Part shown: piece by piece, positions 36,408 through 45,128 of the stretch
How positions within the stretch are numbered: the first letter of the stretch is position 1
Layout of the letters: every line of letters begins with the position of its first letter
Source: Terrirubrum flagellatum
Lineage (GTDB): Bacteria > Pseudomonadota > Alphaproteobacteria > Rhizobiales > Beijerinckiaceae
DNA: 64,000 nucleotides
Direction of reading: 5' to 3'
NCBI RefSeq assembly: GCF_022059845.1
Contig: NZ_CP091851.1
Location: 1,736,001-1,800,000 of the forward strand
The notes under the pieces: generated by a model
The model's input: only the letters and a program-made list of their open reading frames with translations
Told to the model about the DNA's origin: nothing
The model's database searches: none
Program-made: the position numbers and the translations under genes

Positions 36408-39400
36408 ATGAAACCGTCGCCTGTTCTTTCGTCACTGGCCAGTCTCAAGGCCGGCGACTCCGTCACCCTGTCCTCGACGCCTGACGGCTTCGACGCGCTC
36501 GTCATCGCTAACGCGGCGCGCGCGCTGTTGGGCAAGGAAACTGGCGCAGTGACGCTGATGCATGTGGCGCGCGACGGCCAGCGTTCGGCCGCGCTGCAGA
36601 CCGGCCTCGGCTTCGTCGCGCCCGACATCGAGGTGCTGGAGCTTCCGGCCTGGGACTGCCAGCCCTACGATCGCATTGGCCCCAGCGCCGCGATCAGCGC
36701 GCGCCGCATGACGACGCTGGCGCGCCTCGCCCGCTCGCGCGCCGGCGACAAGCCGCGCGTGCTGTTGACCACCGTCAACGCGATCCTCCAGCGCGTCGCC
36801 GCCCGCGCGCGCATGCAGGCGGAGAGCTTTTCGGCCGCGCCCGGCAACGCCATCGACATGGACGGCATCGTGCAATGGCTGGAGCGCAACGGATTCCTGC
36901 GCTCGGGCACCGTGCGCGACGTCGGCGAATATGCAGTGCGCGGCGGCATCCTCGATCTCTGGCCGGCGGCGCTGCCGGCGCCGGTGCGTCTCGATTTCTT
37001 CGGCGACACGCTTGAATCCATCCGCGCTTTCGATGCGGAGACGCAACGCACCACGGGCCAGCAGCGCGCGCTTGATCTGACGCCGATGTCGGAAGTCACG
37101 CTGACCTCCGACAACATCCGCAGCTTCCGTCAGAGCTATCTCGCGGCGTTCGGCGCGGTGACCAAGAGCGACCCGCTCTATGAGGCGATCAGCGAGGGCC
37201 GCCGCTACCCCGGCATGGAGCACTGGCTGCCGCTGTTCACGCCGGAACTCGACTCTCTCTTCGATTATGTCGGCGGCGCGCCGATCGTGCTTGATGCGCT
37301 CGCCGATGACGCCGCCGGCGAACGTTTGTCGCAGATCGCGGATTATCACGAAGCGCGCGACAGCGCGCTTGCGCATGCGACGGCGGCGGGCGGAGCGCCC
37401 TACAAGCCGCTGAAGCCTGATCAGCTCTATCTCTCGCCTGACGAATGGTCGCAGCGTCTCGGAAAATCGCCTGTCATTCGCGTGACGCCGTTTGCGCTGC
37501 CGGCGGGCGGCCAGCAACGCGTCATCGATATGGGCGCGCGTCAGGGCCGCAATTTCGCGCCCGAGCGCGCCGACGATAGCGTCAATGTGTTCGAGGCGGC
37601 CGTCGCGCATATGCGCGCGCTGCAATCGCAGAAGAAGCGCGTCATCGTCGCGGCATGGTCGGACGGCTCGCGCGATCGCCTCGCGACCGTACTCGCCGAT
37701 CACGAGCTCAAGCGCGCGACCAATGTCGCCGCGATTTCCCATGCGCAGGCGTTGCGCGGCGATGAGGCGGCGCTTGCGGTGTGGGGCCTTGAGGCGGGCT
37801 TCGAGACAGCCGATCTCGCCGTTGTCGCCGAGCAGGACATTCTCGGCGACCGCCTTGTTCGCGCGAAAGGCAAGAAGCGCCGCGCCGCGGATTTCATCGC
37901 CGAAGCCGCGAGCCTCTCCGCCGGCGATCTCGTGGTCCATGTCGATCACGGCATCGCGCGTTTCATCGGCCTGAAGACGATCGAGGTCGGGGCTGCGCCG
38001 CATGACTGCGTCGAGCTCGAATATGCCGGCAAGGACAAGCTATTCCTGCCTGTCGAGAATATCGAATTGCTCTCGCGTTACGGCTCCGAAGACACCGAAG
38101 CGGTGCTTGATCGTCTCGGCGGTGGCGGATGGCAGGCGCGTAAGGCCAAGCTCAAGGAGCGCATCCGCGAGATGGCCGGCAAGCTCATGGCGATCGCGGC
38201 GCAGCGCGCGCTGAAGGAAGCGCCGCGTTTCGTGCCGCCAGACGGCCTCTATGACGAATTCCGCGCGCGTTTTCCGTATGAGGAAACCGACGATCAGCAG
38301 TCGGCCATCGACGCGTCGCTCGATGATCTCGGACTGGGGCGTCCGATGGATCGTCTGATCTGTGGCGATGTCGGCTTCGGCAAGACGGAGGTGGCGATGC
38401 GCGCCGCTTTTGCGGTTGCGCTCAACGGCCGTCAGGTCGCCGTCGTCGTGCCGACGACGCTGCTTGCGCGTCAGCATTACCGGACCTTTTCCGATCGCTT
38501 CAAGGGCCTGCCTGTGAAGGTCGCGCAAGCGTCGCGCTTCGTCCCGGCGCCCGAGATGAAGAAGGTGAAGGAGTGGCTGACCGACGGTTCGATCGACATC
38601 GTCATCGGCACGCATGCGCTGCTCGGCAAGGCGATCAAGTTCCGCGATCTCGGCCTTGTCATCGTCGATGAAGAGCAGCATTTCGGCGTGGCGCACAAGG
38701 AGAAGCTGAAGGAGTTGCGCGCCGAGGTGCATGTGCTCACGCTCTCGGCGACGCCGATCCCTCGCACGCTGCAACTCGCCATGACCGGCGTGCGCGATCT
38801 CTCGATCATCGCGACGCCGCCCGTCGACCGCCTGACGGTGCGCACCTTCGTCACGCCGTTCGATCCGCTGAGCGTGCGCGAGGCGATTTTGCGCGAGCGC
38901 TATCGCGGCGGCCAGACCTACTATGTCTGCCCGCGCATCGACGATATCGGCGAGGCGCGCGCCTTCCTCGAACAACAGGTGCCCGAGGCGAAAGTCGGCG
39001 TCGCGCACGGCCAGATGGCGGCGACGCAGCTCGAAGACGTGATGACCGCGTTCTATGAAGGCAAGTACGACGTGCTGCTTTCGACGGCGATCGTCGAATC
39101 CGGCCTCGACGTGCCCACGGCGAATACGCTGATCGTGCATCGCGCCGACATGTTCGGCCTGGCCCAGCTCTATCAGCTGCGCGGCCGCGTCGGCCGCTCG
39201 AAGACCCGCGCCTATGCGCTGTTCACCGTGCCCGCCAATCGCACGCTGACGCCGCAGGCGGAGAAGCGGTTGAAAGTCTTGCAGTCGCTCGACACGCTCG
39301 GCGCCGGATTCCAGCTCGCGAGTCATGATCTCGACATCCGCGGCGCGGGCAATCTGCTCGGCGAAGAGCAGTCGGGCCATATCAAGGAGGTCGGTTACGA

Positions 39401-39932
39401 ACTCTATCAGCAGATGCTGGAAGAGACGATCGCGCAGATGAAGGCCGGCGTTTCGGTCGAGACGAGCGATCAATGGTCGCCGACAATCCAGGTCGGCGCG
39501 CCGGTGACGATCCCCGAGCAGTATGTCAGCGATCTCGACGTGCGCATGGGGCTCTATCGCCGGCTCGCTTCGCTCGACACCGATGCGGAGCTGCAGGCGT
39601 TCGCCGCGGAGCTTGGCGACCGTTTCGGCAAATTGCCGGCGGAGGTTGAGCAGCTTCTGAAGATCGTCGCCATCAAGGCGCTGTGCCGTCGCGCCAATGT
39701 GGCGAAGGTCGAGGCGGGGCCGAAGGGCATTGTCGTGCAATTCCGCGACAATCTCTTCGCCAATCCGGCGGGGCTTGTTCAGTATGTCGCGCGGCAGGGA
39801 TCGCTGGCGAAAGTCAGGCCGGATATGAGCGTCGTCTTCATCGACAATTTCGAGAACGCCGAGGCGCGCCTGAAGCAGACGCAGCGGCTGCTGCGCGAAC
39901 TGGTCGGCGTGGCGGAGAAGAAGGCGGCGTGA
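36408..39932 (+). CDS. mfd: Transcription-repair coupling factor
   Basis: Releases RNA polymerase stalled at DNA lesions and recruits nucleotide excision repair. The start at 36408 (Met-Lys-Pro-Ser-Pro) gives 1174 residues and follows sdhE by ten bases; an in-frame extension to 36333 lies inside sdhE. An N-terminal UvrB-like region and an RNA-polymerase-interacting domain are followed by the translocase, with Gly-Asp-Val-Gly-Phe-Gly-Lys-Thr and Val-Asp-Glu-Glu-Gln-His-Phe-Gly. The C-terminal TRCF domain is complete. Confidence 0.97.
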   Translation: MKPSPVLSSLASLKAGDSVTLSSTPDGFDALVIANAARALLGKETGAVTLMHVARDGQRSAALQTGLGFVAPDIEVLELPAWDCQPYDRIGPSAAISARRMTTLARLARSRAGDKPRVLLTTVNAILQRVAARARMQAESFSAAPGNAIDMDGIVQWLERNGFLRSGTVRDVGEYAVRGGILDLWPAALPAPVRLDFFGDTLESIRAFDAETQRTTGQQRALDLTPMSEVTLTSDNIRSFRQSYLAAFGAVTKSDPLYEAISEGRRYPGMEHWLPLFTPELDSLFDYVGGAPIVLDALADDAAGERLSQIADYHEARDSALAHATAAGGAPYKPLKPDQLYLSPDEWSQRLGKSPVIRVTPFALPAGGQQRVIDMGARQGRNFAPERADDSVNVFEAAVAHMRALQSQKKRVIVAAWSDGSRDRLATVLADHELKRATNVAAISHAQALRGDEAALAVWGLEAGFETADLAVVAEQDILGDRLVRAKGKKRRAADFIAEAASLSAGDLVVHVDHGIARFIGLKTIEVGAAPHDCVELEYAGKDKLFLPVENIELLSRYGSEDTEAVLDRLGGGGWQARKAKLKERIREMAGKLMAIAAQRALKEAPRFVPPDGLYDEFRARFPYEETDDQQSAIDASLDDLGLGRPMDRLICGDVGFGKTEVAMRAAFAVALNGRQVAVVVPTTLLARQHYRTFSDRFKGLPVKVAQASRFVPAPEMKKVKEWLTDGSIDIVIGTHALLGKAIKFRDLGLVIVDEEQHFGVAHKEKLKELRAEVHVLTLSATPIPRTLQLAMTGVRDLSIIATPPVDRLTVRTFVTPFDPLSVREAILRERYRGGQTYYVCPRIDDIGEARAFLEQQVPEAKVGVAHGQMAATQLEDVMTAFYEGKYDVLLSTAIVESGLDVPTANTLIVHRADMFGLAQLYQLRGRVGRSKTRAYALFTVPANRTLTPQAEKRLKVLQSLDTLGAGFQLASHDLDIRGAGNLLGEEQSGHIKEVGYELYQQMLEETIAQMKAGVSVETSDQWSPTIQVGAPVTIPEQYVSDLDVRMGLYRRLASLDTDAELQAFAAELGDRFGKLPAEVEQLLKIVAIKALCRRANVAKVEAGPKGIVVQFRDNLFANPAGLVQYVARQGSLAKVRPDMSVVFIDNFENAEARLKQTQRLLRELVGVAEKKAA

Positions 39933-39938
39933 GTCAGA

Positions 39939-40070
39939 CGTCATCCCGGGCGCGCAGCGGCATGAAATAACGCGGCGCAGACCCGGGATCTTCGTGAGGT
40001 AAGCTTTTGATTTCGCGAGGTCCCGTGTCTGCGCCGCAACGCTACGCGCTGCGCCGCGCCCGGGATGACG
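39939..40070. repeat. 132-bp palindromic (REP-like) element after mfd
   Basis: Perfect 16-bp outer arms, CGTCATCCCGGGCGCG (39939-39954) and its complement (40055-40070), enclose inner arms built on GCGGCGCAGAC and GTCTGCGCCGC with a few mismatches. The CGTCATCCCGGGCGCG type of arm is familiar from intergenic repeats in Bradyrhizobium-like genomes. It begins six bases after the mfd stop and may also act as an mRNA 3' structure. Confidence 0.8.
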
Positions 40071-40191
40071 CGCTCTCACGTCGCGCCGTTCCCGTCGCGC
40101 TGCTTCAGCGCATCGTCGATCGCCTGCGCAATCCGCGCCCGGAACCTTGCCAGACCCCCGAGAGTTCTGGACTCACGGGAGGTATTGGAAA

Positions 40192-40494
40192 ATGAAAACC
40201 GCATATCTCATTGCGGCGGGAAGTCTGTTGGCCCTGTCGGCCGCCGCGCTTCCGGGCCGCGCTGCCCCGCTGTCGCATAGCGCGCTGGCGGTGGAGCAAG
40301 ATCAAACGCTTGTCGAGACAGCTCGACACTGGCGTCATTATGGCTGGTACAGGGGCCGCCATCACGGCTGGTATGGGCCGCGACGCCATTACGGGTACTA
40401 CGGCTATCGCCGTCCCTATTGGGATCGGCCCTATTACGGCGGCCCGCGCGTCGGCTTCTATTTCGGCGTAGGACCGCGTTACGGCTACTGGTGA
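40192..40494 (+). CDS. Small exported Gly/Arg/Tyr-rich protein
   Basis: A 100-residue protein. The ATG at 40192 is preceded by GGGAGG. A signal peptide (Met-Lys-Thr-Ala-Tyr-Leu, hydrophobic to residue 19, cleavage near Gly-Arg-Ala-Ala) is followed by a short linker. The C-terminal half is dominated by Tyr, Gly, Arg, His and Trp (for example Gly-Tyr-Tyr-Gly-Tyr-Arg-Arg-Pro-Tyr). Such GXY-rich periplasmic or surface proteins are frequent in Hyphomicrobiales, with unknown role. It converges on the amine oxidase gene with a ten-base overlap of 3' ends. Confidence 0.75.
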   Translation: MKTAYLIAAGSLLALSAAALPGRAAPLSHSALAVEQDQTLVETARHWRHYGWYRGRHHGWYGPRRHYGYYGYRRPYWDRPYYGGPRVGFYFGVGPRYGYW

Positions 40495-41843
40495 GCCGCG
40501 GCGGCGCGGATCGCCCTGGCTGCCCGCCGTCCGCTCAGCAGCGCGCCATGAATCGTGGCGTGATAATTGAAGTCGGTGTGCTCGCCGGCAAGGAACAGCC
40601 GTCCGTCAATCGGATGCGCGAGCGCGTCGAAATCGGCGGGCGTTGCGCCCGGCGCCGTCACTGAATAGGCGCCGCGCGCAAATTCGTCGCGCGACCAGGC
40701 CGATGAGATAAAGCCGATGGGCGGCGGGAGTTTCCTGCCGAACGTGTCCGACAGCGCCGCGAGAAGATCGGCTTTCAGCTCATCAGGCGATTTCGCATCA
40801 GCTTTCACGGCGTAGGGGCCGACCGACGTCGCGCAGAGGATGTTGCGGCCGCAATAGGCTTTCGCATTAAGCGCAAGCGGCCAGCGGCCGCGCTCGTCAG
40901 CGACATAACCGAAATAATGCGTGTTGGCTGACCAGAGCGGCTCGGCGAATTCGATTGCGGCGCGCGCGACCGTGCCAAATCCGATGCGGTTGATGGCGTC
41001 GAGATGCGTGCGCGGCAAAATCGGATCGAAGGCGATGGCGCCGGCCTTGAGCACCCCGAGCGGAACTGAGCAGACCGCGAAATCCGCTTCCAGCAATCCG
41101 TTCGCTGTTTCGATTGCAACGCCGTCATTTTTGCGCGCGATCCTGCGGACTGGCGTGTTGAGCCTGATGTCGAGCCCGCGCGACAACGGAGCAAGGATCG
41201 CGTCATAGCCGTTTGGCAGCACGACTTCAGGTCCCGAAAACGCGCCGTCCTCGTCGAACCAGTAGGCGGAGATGGCTTCGGCCGCTTCGCCCATATCGTC
41301 TTCGGTCTCGTTCGCCAGCACCCATTGCATCAGCGGATCGCCGAAGAAGGAGGGATCGCGCGCCTCGATCGCCGTGCGCAGCGAGACGTCAGCGCTCGCA
41401 TCGAGTTCGTTATCGATGCGAGCGAGCAAGCGTTCATAGCGCGCCTCGGCCGGATCGAGTTCGCGATCGCGCACCGGCTTGCCGCCCGACCGAAAGACTT
41501 CGACCTTTTCCTCGCTGTCGGTGACGAACGTCTTTGCGCCAACCTGCCGGGCGAGTTCGGTCACGGGATTGCCATTGACGCCGTGAATCCAGTTCGCGCC
41601 GAGCTCGACCGGCGCGCTGAGGGCGCGGCTGGTGTGAAGCCGGCCGCCGATCCTGTTGCGCGCCTCGATGACGACGACATCGCAACCGCCGTCGACGAGA
41701 TCGCGCGCGGCGGCGAGGCCGGAGACGCCGGCGCCGACGACAATGACCTTCGGCTTTTTGTCGCTTGCTGCATGCGCGCGCGGCGCGCCGGCGACGGCCA
41801 GTCCGCCGCCGATCAGAGCGCGTCGCGAAATGTCAGGCGGCAT
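40485..41843 (-). CDS. Tat-exported flavin monoamine oxidase family protein
   Basis: A 452-residue FAD-dependent amine oxidase. A twin-arginine signal, Ile-Ser-Arg-Arg-Ala-Leu-Ile-Gly-Gly-Gly, ends near Ala-His-Ala. The dinucleotide-binding motif is Val-Val-Gly-Ala-Gly-Val-Ser-Gly-Leu-Ala, followed by Glu-Ala-Arg-Asn-Arg-Ile-Gly-Gly-Arg. The C-terminus holds Phe-Leu-Ala-Gly-Glu-His-Thr-Asp. The ATG at 41843 was chosen because the signal peptide begins there; the frame continues upstream only inside the GGDEF gene, which it overlaps by 11 bases. Substrate (polyamine, amino acid or other amine) is unknown. Confidence 0.9.
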   Translation of the reverse strand: MPPDISRRALIGGGLAVAGAPRAHAASDKKPKVIVVGAGVSGLAAARDLVDGGCDVVVIEARNRIGGRLHTSRALSAPVELGANWIHGVNGNPVTELARQVGAKTFVTDSEEKVEVFRSGGKPVRDRELDPAEARYERLLARIDNELDASADVSLRTAIEARDPSFFGDPLMQWVLANETEDDMGEAAEAISAYWFDEDGAFSGPEVVLPNGYDAILAPLSRGLDIRLNTPVRRIARKNDGVAIETANGLLEADFAVCSVPLGVLKAGAIAFDPILPRTHLDAINRIGFGTVARAAIEFAEPLWSANTHYFGYVADERGRWPLALNAKAYCGRNILCATSVGPYAVKADAKSPDELKADLLAALSDTFGRKLPPPIGFISSAWSRDEFARGAYSVTAPGATPADFDALAHPIDGRLFLAGEHTDFNYHATIHGALLSGRRAARAIRAAAAHQ

Positions 41844-43350
41844 GTGAATTTGCGAGGGCGTCAGCCTTTTTGTTTTCTGGCGCTGCCGGCAATTCATGCG
41901 CGAACGCGGCGACGCCGCGGCCACGATCCTTGGCGAGATAGAGCGCAGCGTCCGCCTGCGCCATGATCGCCTCAGGCGTATGGCCCTGATCGGGCGCGAC
42001 GGCGACGCCGAGGCTAACGCCGACATCCGTCGTTGCGCCGTCATCGAGCGTAATCGGTTCGCAGATATCGGCGATGATCTGATGGCAAAGCAGCGTGAGG
42101 CGTGGTCGATCGACGAACGCCGTCGCGAGAATAACGAACTCGTCCCCACCGGTGCGGCCGACAAGTCCGCCGTCGCCGAGCAGCTTCGCAAGCCGCGTCG
42201 CAACCGTGCGGATGACCGCATCGCCGCCGGCATGGCCATACGTGTCGTTGACAGCCTTGAAGCGATCGAGATCGCAGGCGATCAGCGCAAAAGGAGCTTG
42301 CTCGCAGCGCGCCGCGGCTGCTTCGAGCGCCTGCGTGAATTGCAGCCGGTTGGCGAGGCCCGTGAGCGCGTCATGCAAGGCGAGCCGCCGGTTGCGCGCC
42401 TCGCTTGCTTCGAGACGCGTGGAGATTTTCGCGACGACGCGCGCCGCAAGGATCGCGACAAGGCCGAGCGTTGCGACGAGCAGCAGGATGAGCGGCACGA
42501 TCACCGACCAGATTTTCGCGCCGGGCCGATCGCTCTCCCAGACAAAACCGCCGAGCCGCGAGCCGTCGAGCGACATCAGTTCCGATGCGCCGCCGACGCC
42601 TGACTTGAACGAGAAATTCCGGAAGCCAAGCTGCATGTTGAGCTCGCGGCCGAAATCGTGACGCAGGAATTTCGCGGAGACGAGAAAGACCGGCGGCCCA
42701 TCCGGCATCGCGATGCCCTCGTCATCGTCGGGCACGATCGCCATGGCGCTGAGCATCGCCGGTTCGCCGTCGATCACGGCATAGCCGAATTCGGCGATCT
42801 CATCGACTTTCGTGGCCGGCGCGCGCTTCTGCGCAAAGCCATCCTTGAGCGTCTCGCGACCCGCCATGTAGCGCGTCACTGCGCGGCGCGTGATCTCGCG
42901 AACAGGATCGTTGGAAGCGAGGGGAGGCGGCGCGAAATCGATCTTTTCCTCGCGCGCGGCCAGCAACAGCCTGTCGCCGCCAGCCGCGACCAGAAAGACC
43001 GCCTGATGGCCATAGTCGCTCCACAGCCAGTCCGCGAATTCCTTCTTGATGTAGGACTTGCGGAAATTTTCGACGATGTTCTTGTAGGATTTCGTCCAGC
43101 GCGCCAGCGTCAATTGCTCGCGCGCCATGAGAATCTGACGATCGCGCAGGGCATTGTGGAGAAGGCGGGTCTCGTTCGCTGCGGCCTGGGCGTCAGCTTC
43201 TTTCGACGCGATGCGGCCGACATAGAGAAGAGATGCGCTCGACAGCGCCATCAGGAATGAGGCGAGCAGGAAGACAAGCGTCGCGAGACGCATGGACGAC
43301 AGCCGCGCCGACGCGCGCCGCTCCGGGCGTTCTCCCCTGGCCAGCCCCAT
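41833..43350 (-). CDS. CHASE4-GGDEF diguanylate cyclase
   Basis: A 505-residue membrane sensor. A helix near residues 22-42 is followed by a CHASE4-type periplasmic domain, a second helix near 255-280, and a GGDEF domain. The active-site Gly-Gly-Asp-Glu-Phe is intact near residue 400, so c-di-GMP synthesis is expected. The inhibitory RxxD site five residues upstream is not recognisable, so product inhibition may be absent. There is no EAL domain. I prefer the ATG at 43350 over a GTG at 43359, as GGGGG precedes it. It overlaps the amine oxidase start by 11 bases. Confidence 0.9.
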   Translation of the reverse strand: MGLARGERPERRASARLSSMRLATLVFLLASFLMALSSASLLYVGRIASKEADAQAAANETRLLHNALRDRQILMAREQLTLARWTKSYKNIVENFRKSYIKKEFADWLWSDYGHQAVFLVAAGGDRLLLAAREEKIDFAPPPLASNDPVREITRRAVTRYMAGRETLKDGFAQKRAPATKVDEIAEFGYAVIDGEPAMLSAMAIVPDDDEGIAMPDGPPVFLVSAKFLRHDFGRELNMQLGFRNFSFKSGVGGASELMSLDGSRLGGFVWESDRPGAKIWSVIVPLILLLVATLGLVAILAARVVAKISTRLEASEARNRRLALHDALTGLANRLQFTQALEAAAARCEQAPFALIACDLDRFKAVNDTYGHAGGDAVIRTVATRLAKLLGDGGLVGRTGGDEFVILATAFVDRPRLTLLCHQIIADICEPITLDDGATTDVGVSLGVAVAPDQGHTPEAIMAQADAALYLAKDRGRGVAAFAHELPAAPENKKADALANSHAA

Positions 43351-43419
43351 CGCTCGCACCCCCGGGCGCGGACGTTAGGGCGGGAACCCTGAACATACCT
43401 TTAAGTAATCCGGCGGCCT

Positions 43420-44082
43420 TCAGGCCGCGCCTTTTTCGCGCTGCTTCAGCGCATAATCGATCGCTTGCGCCAGCGTGTCGGCCGGCTGCGCGCCTGAGAC
43501 GCCGACGGCGTGATCGATGATGAAGAATGGCACGCCCTGCACGCCCATCATCCGCGCGCGCTGGATGTCGGCGCGGACCGCATCCTTGTCGTTGTCGGTC
43601 TCCAGCCATTCCGCAACCTGGGCTTCGACCATGCCGGCCTCGCCCGCGAGTTTCGCCAGCACGGCGTGGTCGGAGAGGTCGGCGCCTTCGGTGAAATAGG
43701 CGCGCATCAGGCGATCTTTCACCGCCGGCTGCACGCCGGCCTCCGCCGCCCAGCGGATGATGCGGTGACTGTCGAGCGTATTGGGAGAGACGGTGATCTT
43801 CTCGAAGGCGAAGGGAATGTTGTCGGCGCGGCCGACTTCGCGCAGGCGGTCATGGATCGCTTCGATGCGCGCCTCGTCGCCGAACTTTTTCATCATGTAG
43901 TCGCGGCGCGGCAGGCCCTCTTCGGGAATGGTCTCGTCGAGCTGGTAGGGCAGGAAGCGCATCTCGATGTCGAGATCGGGCCGGAGACGCACGGCTTCCT
44001 CGAGATGTTTCTTGCCGACATAGCACCAGGGACAGACGACGTCGGACACGACGTCGACGGTGACTTTGGTCTTGGCGCTCAT
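43420..44082 (-). CDS. DsbA family oxidoreductase (FrnE-like)
   Basis: A 220-residue thioredoxin-fold protein with Cys17-Pro-Trp-Cys20 near the N-terminus and a helical insertion. Val-Pro-Phe-Phe-Ile-Ile supplies the usual cis-Pro region. No signal peptide is present, so a cytoplasmic place is inferred, as for FrnE-like proteins linked to polyketide synthesis or stress. The start overlaps the stop of the degenerate ligase gene as ATGA, making it the last gene of a coupled three-gene operon. Confidence 0.93.
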   Translation of the reverse strand: MSAKTKVTVDVVSDVVCPWCYVGKKHLEEAVRLRPDLDIEMRFLPYQLDETIPEEGLPRRDYMMKKFGDEARIEAIHDRLREVGRADNIPFAFEKITVSPNTLDSHRIIRWAAEAGVQPAVKDRLMRAYFTEGADLSDHAVLAKLAGEAGMVEAQVAEWLETDNDKDAVRADIQRARMMGVQGVPFFIIDHAVGVSGAQPADTLAQAIDYALKQREKGAA

Positions 44083-45128
44083 GAAGCGGCCCTTGTCTGT
44101 CTGAGCGGCGAGGCCTCGCTGCGCAAGGCTCCGACGCGAAGCGCGCCGCCCGGGCGCGTGGCGATATTCACGATATGCTCAGCGCGCAGATCCGGGGCTG
44201 CGTTCTGCTGCTCCTCATCTAGGTCGCGGCAGCGGCGGATCAAGGAGCGCAGCGGCGGCTGGTCCTTCAGAAGCTCCGCCGCGAGATGGTCGTGCGCGGC
44301 CGGCCAGACGAGATGGCAGGCCCGCTGGGTGTCGAAGGCGGCGGCCAGCGCGCGCCTGTCGGGCGCATCGAGCAGCGCCAGCTCGGAGCCCGCGAACAAT
44401 CCTGCGAACAGGCCCGCCGCGAGACCCACGGGGTCGCGCAGCGGCAGCGGCGACACGATGCGGTCGCCGCTGCGGAGCGAGGCCGTCGATCCCAGATCGG
44501 CGCAGGTGGCGAGCAGGGGCGCAAGCGCGATCTCCGCGATTTCGCCGCCCGGCAGCGCCGCCATCAGCGTTGCGGTTTCAACGGCGTCATCGGCGCGCTG
44601 CACGTCGATCGCGCCGTCGCGAATGCGTTCGAGGCGGGGGCTGAGATCCATCACGCCCTTGGGTAGGCCGGGTCCGAATCCGAGCACGAAACGCACCGAC
44701 GCGCTCGCCGCCGCGAGCCGCGCCGCAGCCTCGATTGTCGCGCCGCTGGCGCCAACATTTTCGGCGATAACAGCGGTGGGCCGCGTGTTCGTCGTGATGG
44801 CGAAGCCATCGGCGAAGGGGAGGTCGGTCGGCGCAAGAAATGGTTGGAAGCCGCCGCGCAACAATCCCGCGAGCGTGATCGCGGCGCGGTCGCTGTTCGG
44901 CGCCATCAGGATGACGCGATCGCCCTTGGCGACGCCGAGCTGGTTGAGCAGCCAGGCGAGATGCGCGGCCGCTATATCAGTCTCTTGAAATGTCCACGCC
45001 TTGCCGTCGGCGCGCACGAGGAACGGTTTGCGCGGCTGCATCGCTGCCTGCATCGCCAGCAGCAGCGTGAGATTGACGGAAGGCGCCGCGAGCGCCCTGT
45101 CGTCGGCCGACGCGATCTTCGGCGTCAT
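44079..45128 (-). CDS. Degenerate AMP-binding (acyl-CoA/acyl-ACP ligase-like) protein
   Basis: A 349-residue protein that resembles the N-terminal part of adenylate-forming enzymes (Gly-Lys-Ala-Trp-Thr-Phe-Gln-Glu-Thr-Asp and Gly-Val-Ala-Lys-Gly-Asp-Arg-Val-Ile-Leu-Met-Ala-Pro-Asn). The ATP-binding Ser/Thr-Gly-rich loop, the Tyr-Gly-x-Thr-Glu motif and the C-terminal lysine domain are missing. It ends naturally with four-base overlaps to the genes on both sides, so it is not simply a frameshifted fragment. Catalysis by the normal mechanism seems unlikely; a binding or regulatory role is possible. Confidence 0.7.
   Translation of the reverse strand: MTPKIASADDRALAAPSVNLTLLLAMQAAMQPRKPFLVRADGKAWTFQETDIAAAHLAWLLNQLGVAKGDRVILMAPNSDRAAITLAGLLRGGFQPFLAPTDLPFADGFAITTNTRPTAVIAENVGASGATIEAAARLAAASASVRFVLGFGPGLPKGVMDLSPRLERIRDGAIDVQRADDAVETATLMAALPGGEIAEIALAPLLATCADLGSTASLRSGDRIVSPLPLRDPVGLAAGLFAGLFAGSELALLDAPDRRALAAAFDTQRACHLVWPAAHDHLAAELLKDQPPLRSLIRRCRDLDEEQQNAAPDLRAEHIVNIATRPGGALRVGALRSEASPLRQTRAAS

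Noticed and set aside
38040-40079. 679-codon minus-strand frame opposite mfd and the REP-like repeat
   Set aside because: Shadow of mfd that also reads through the palindromic element; no domain.
44079-45128. Ligase-like gene considered as a frameshifted pseudogene
   Set aside because: Both ends overlap neighbours by exactly four bases as ATGA, which argues for a functional, naturally short gene.
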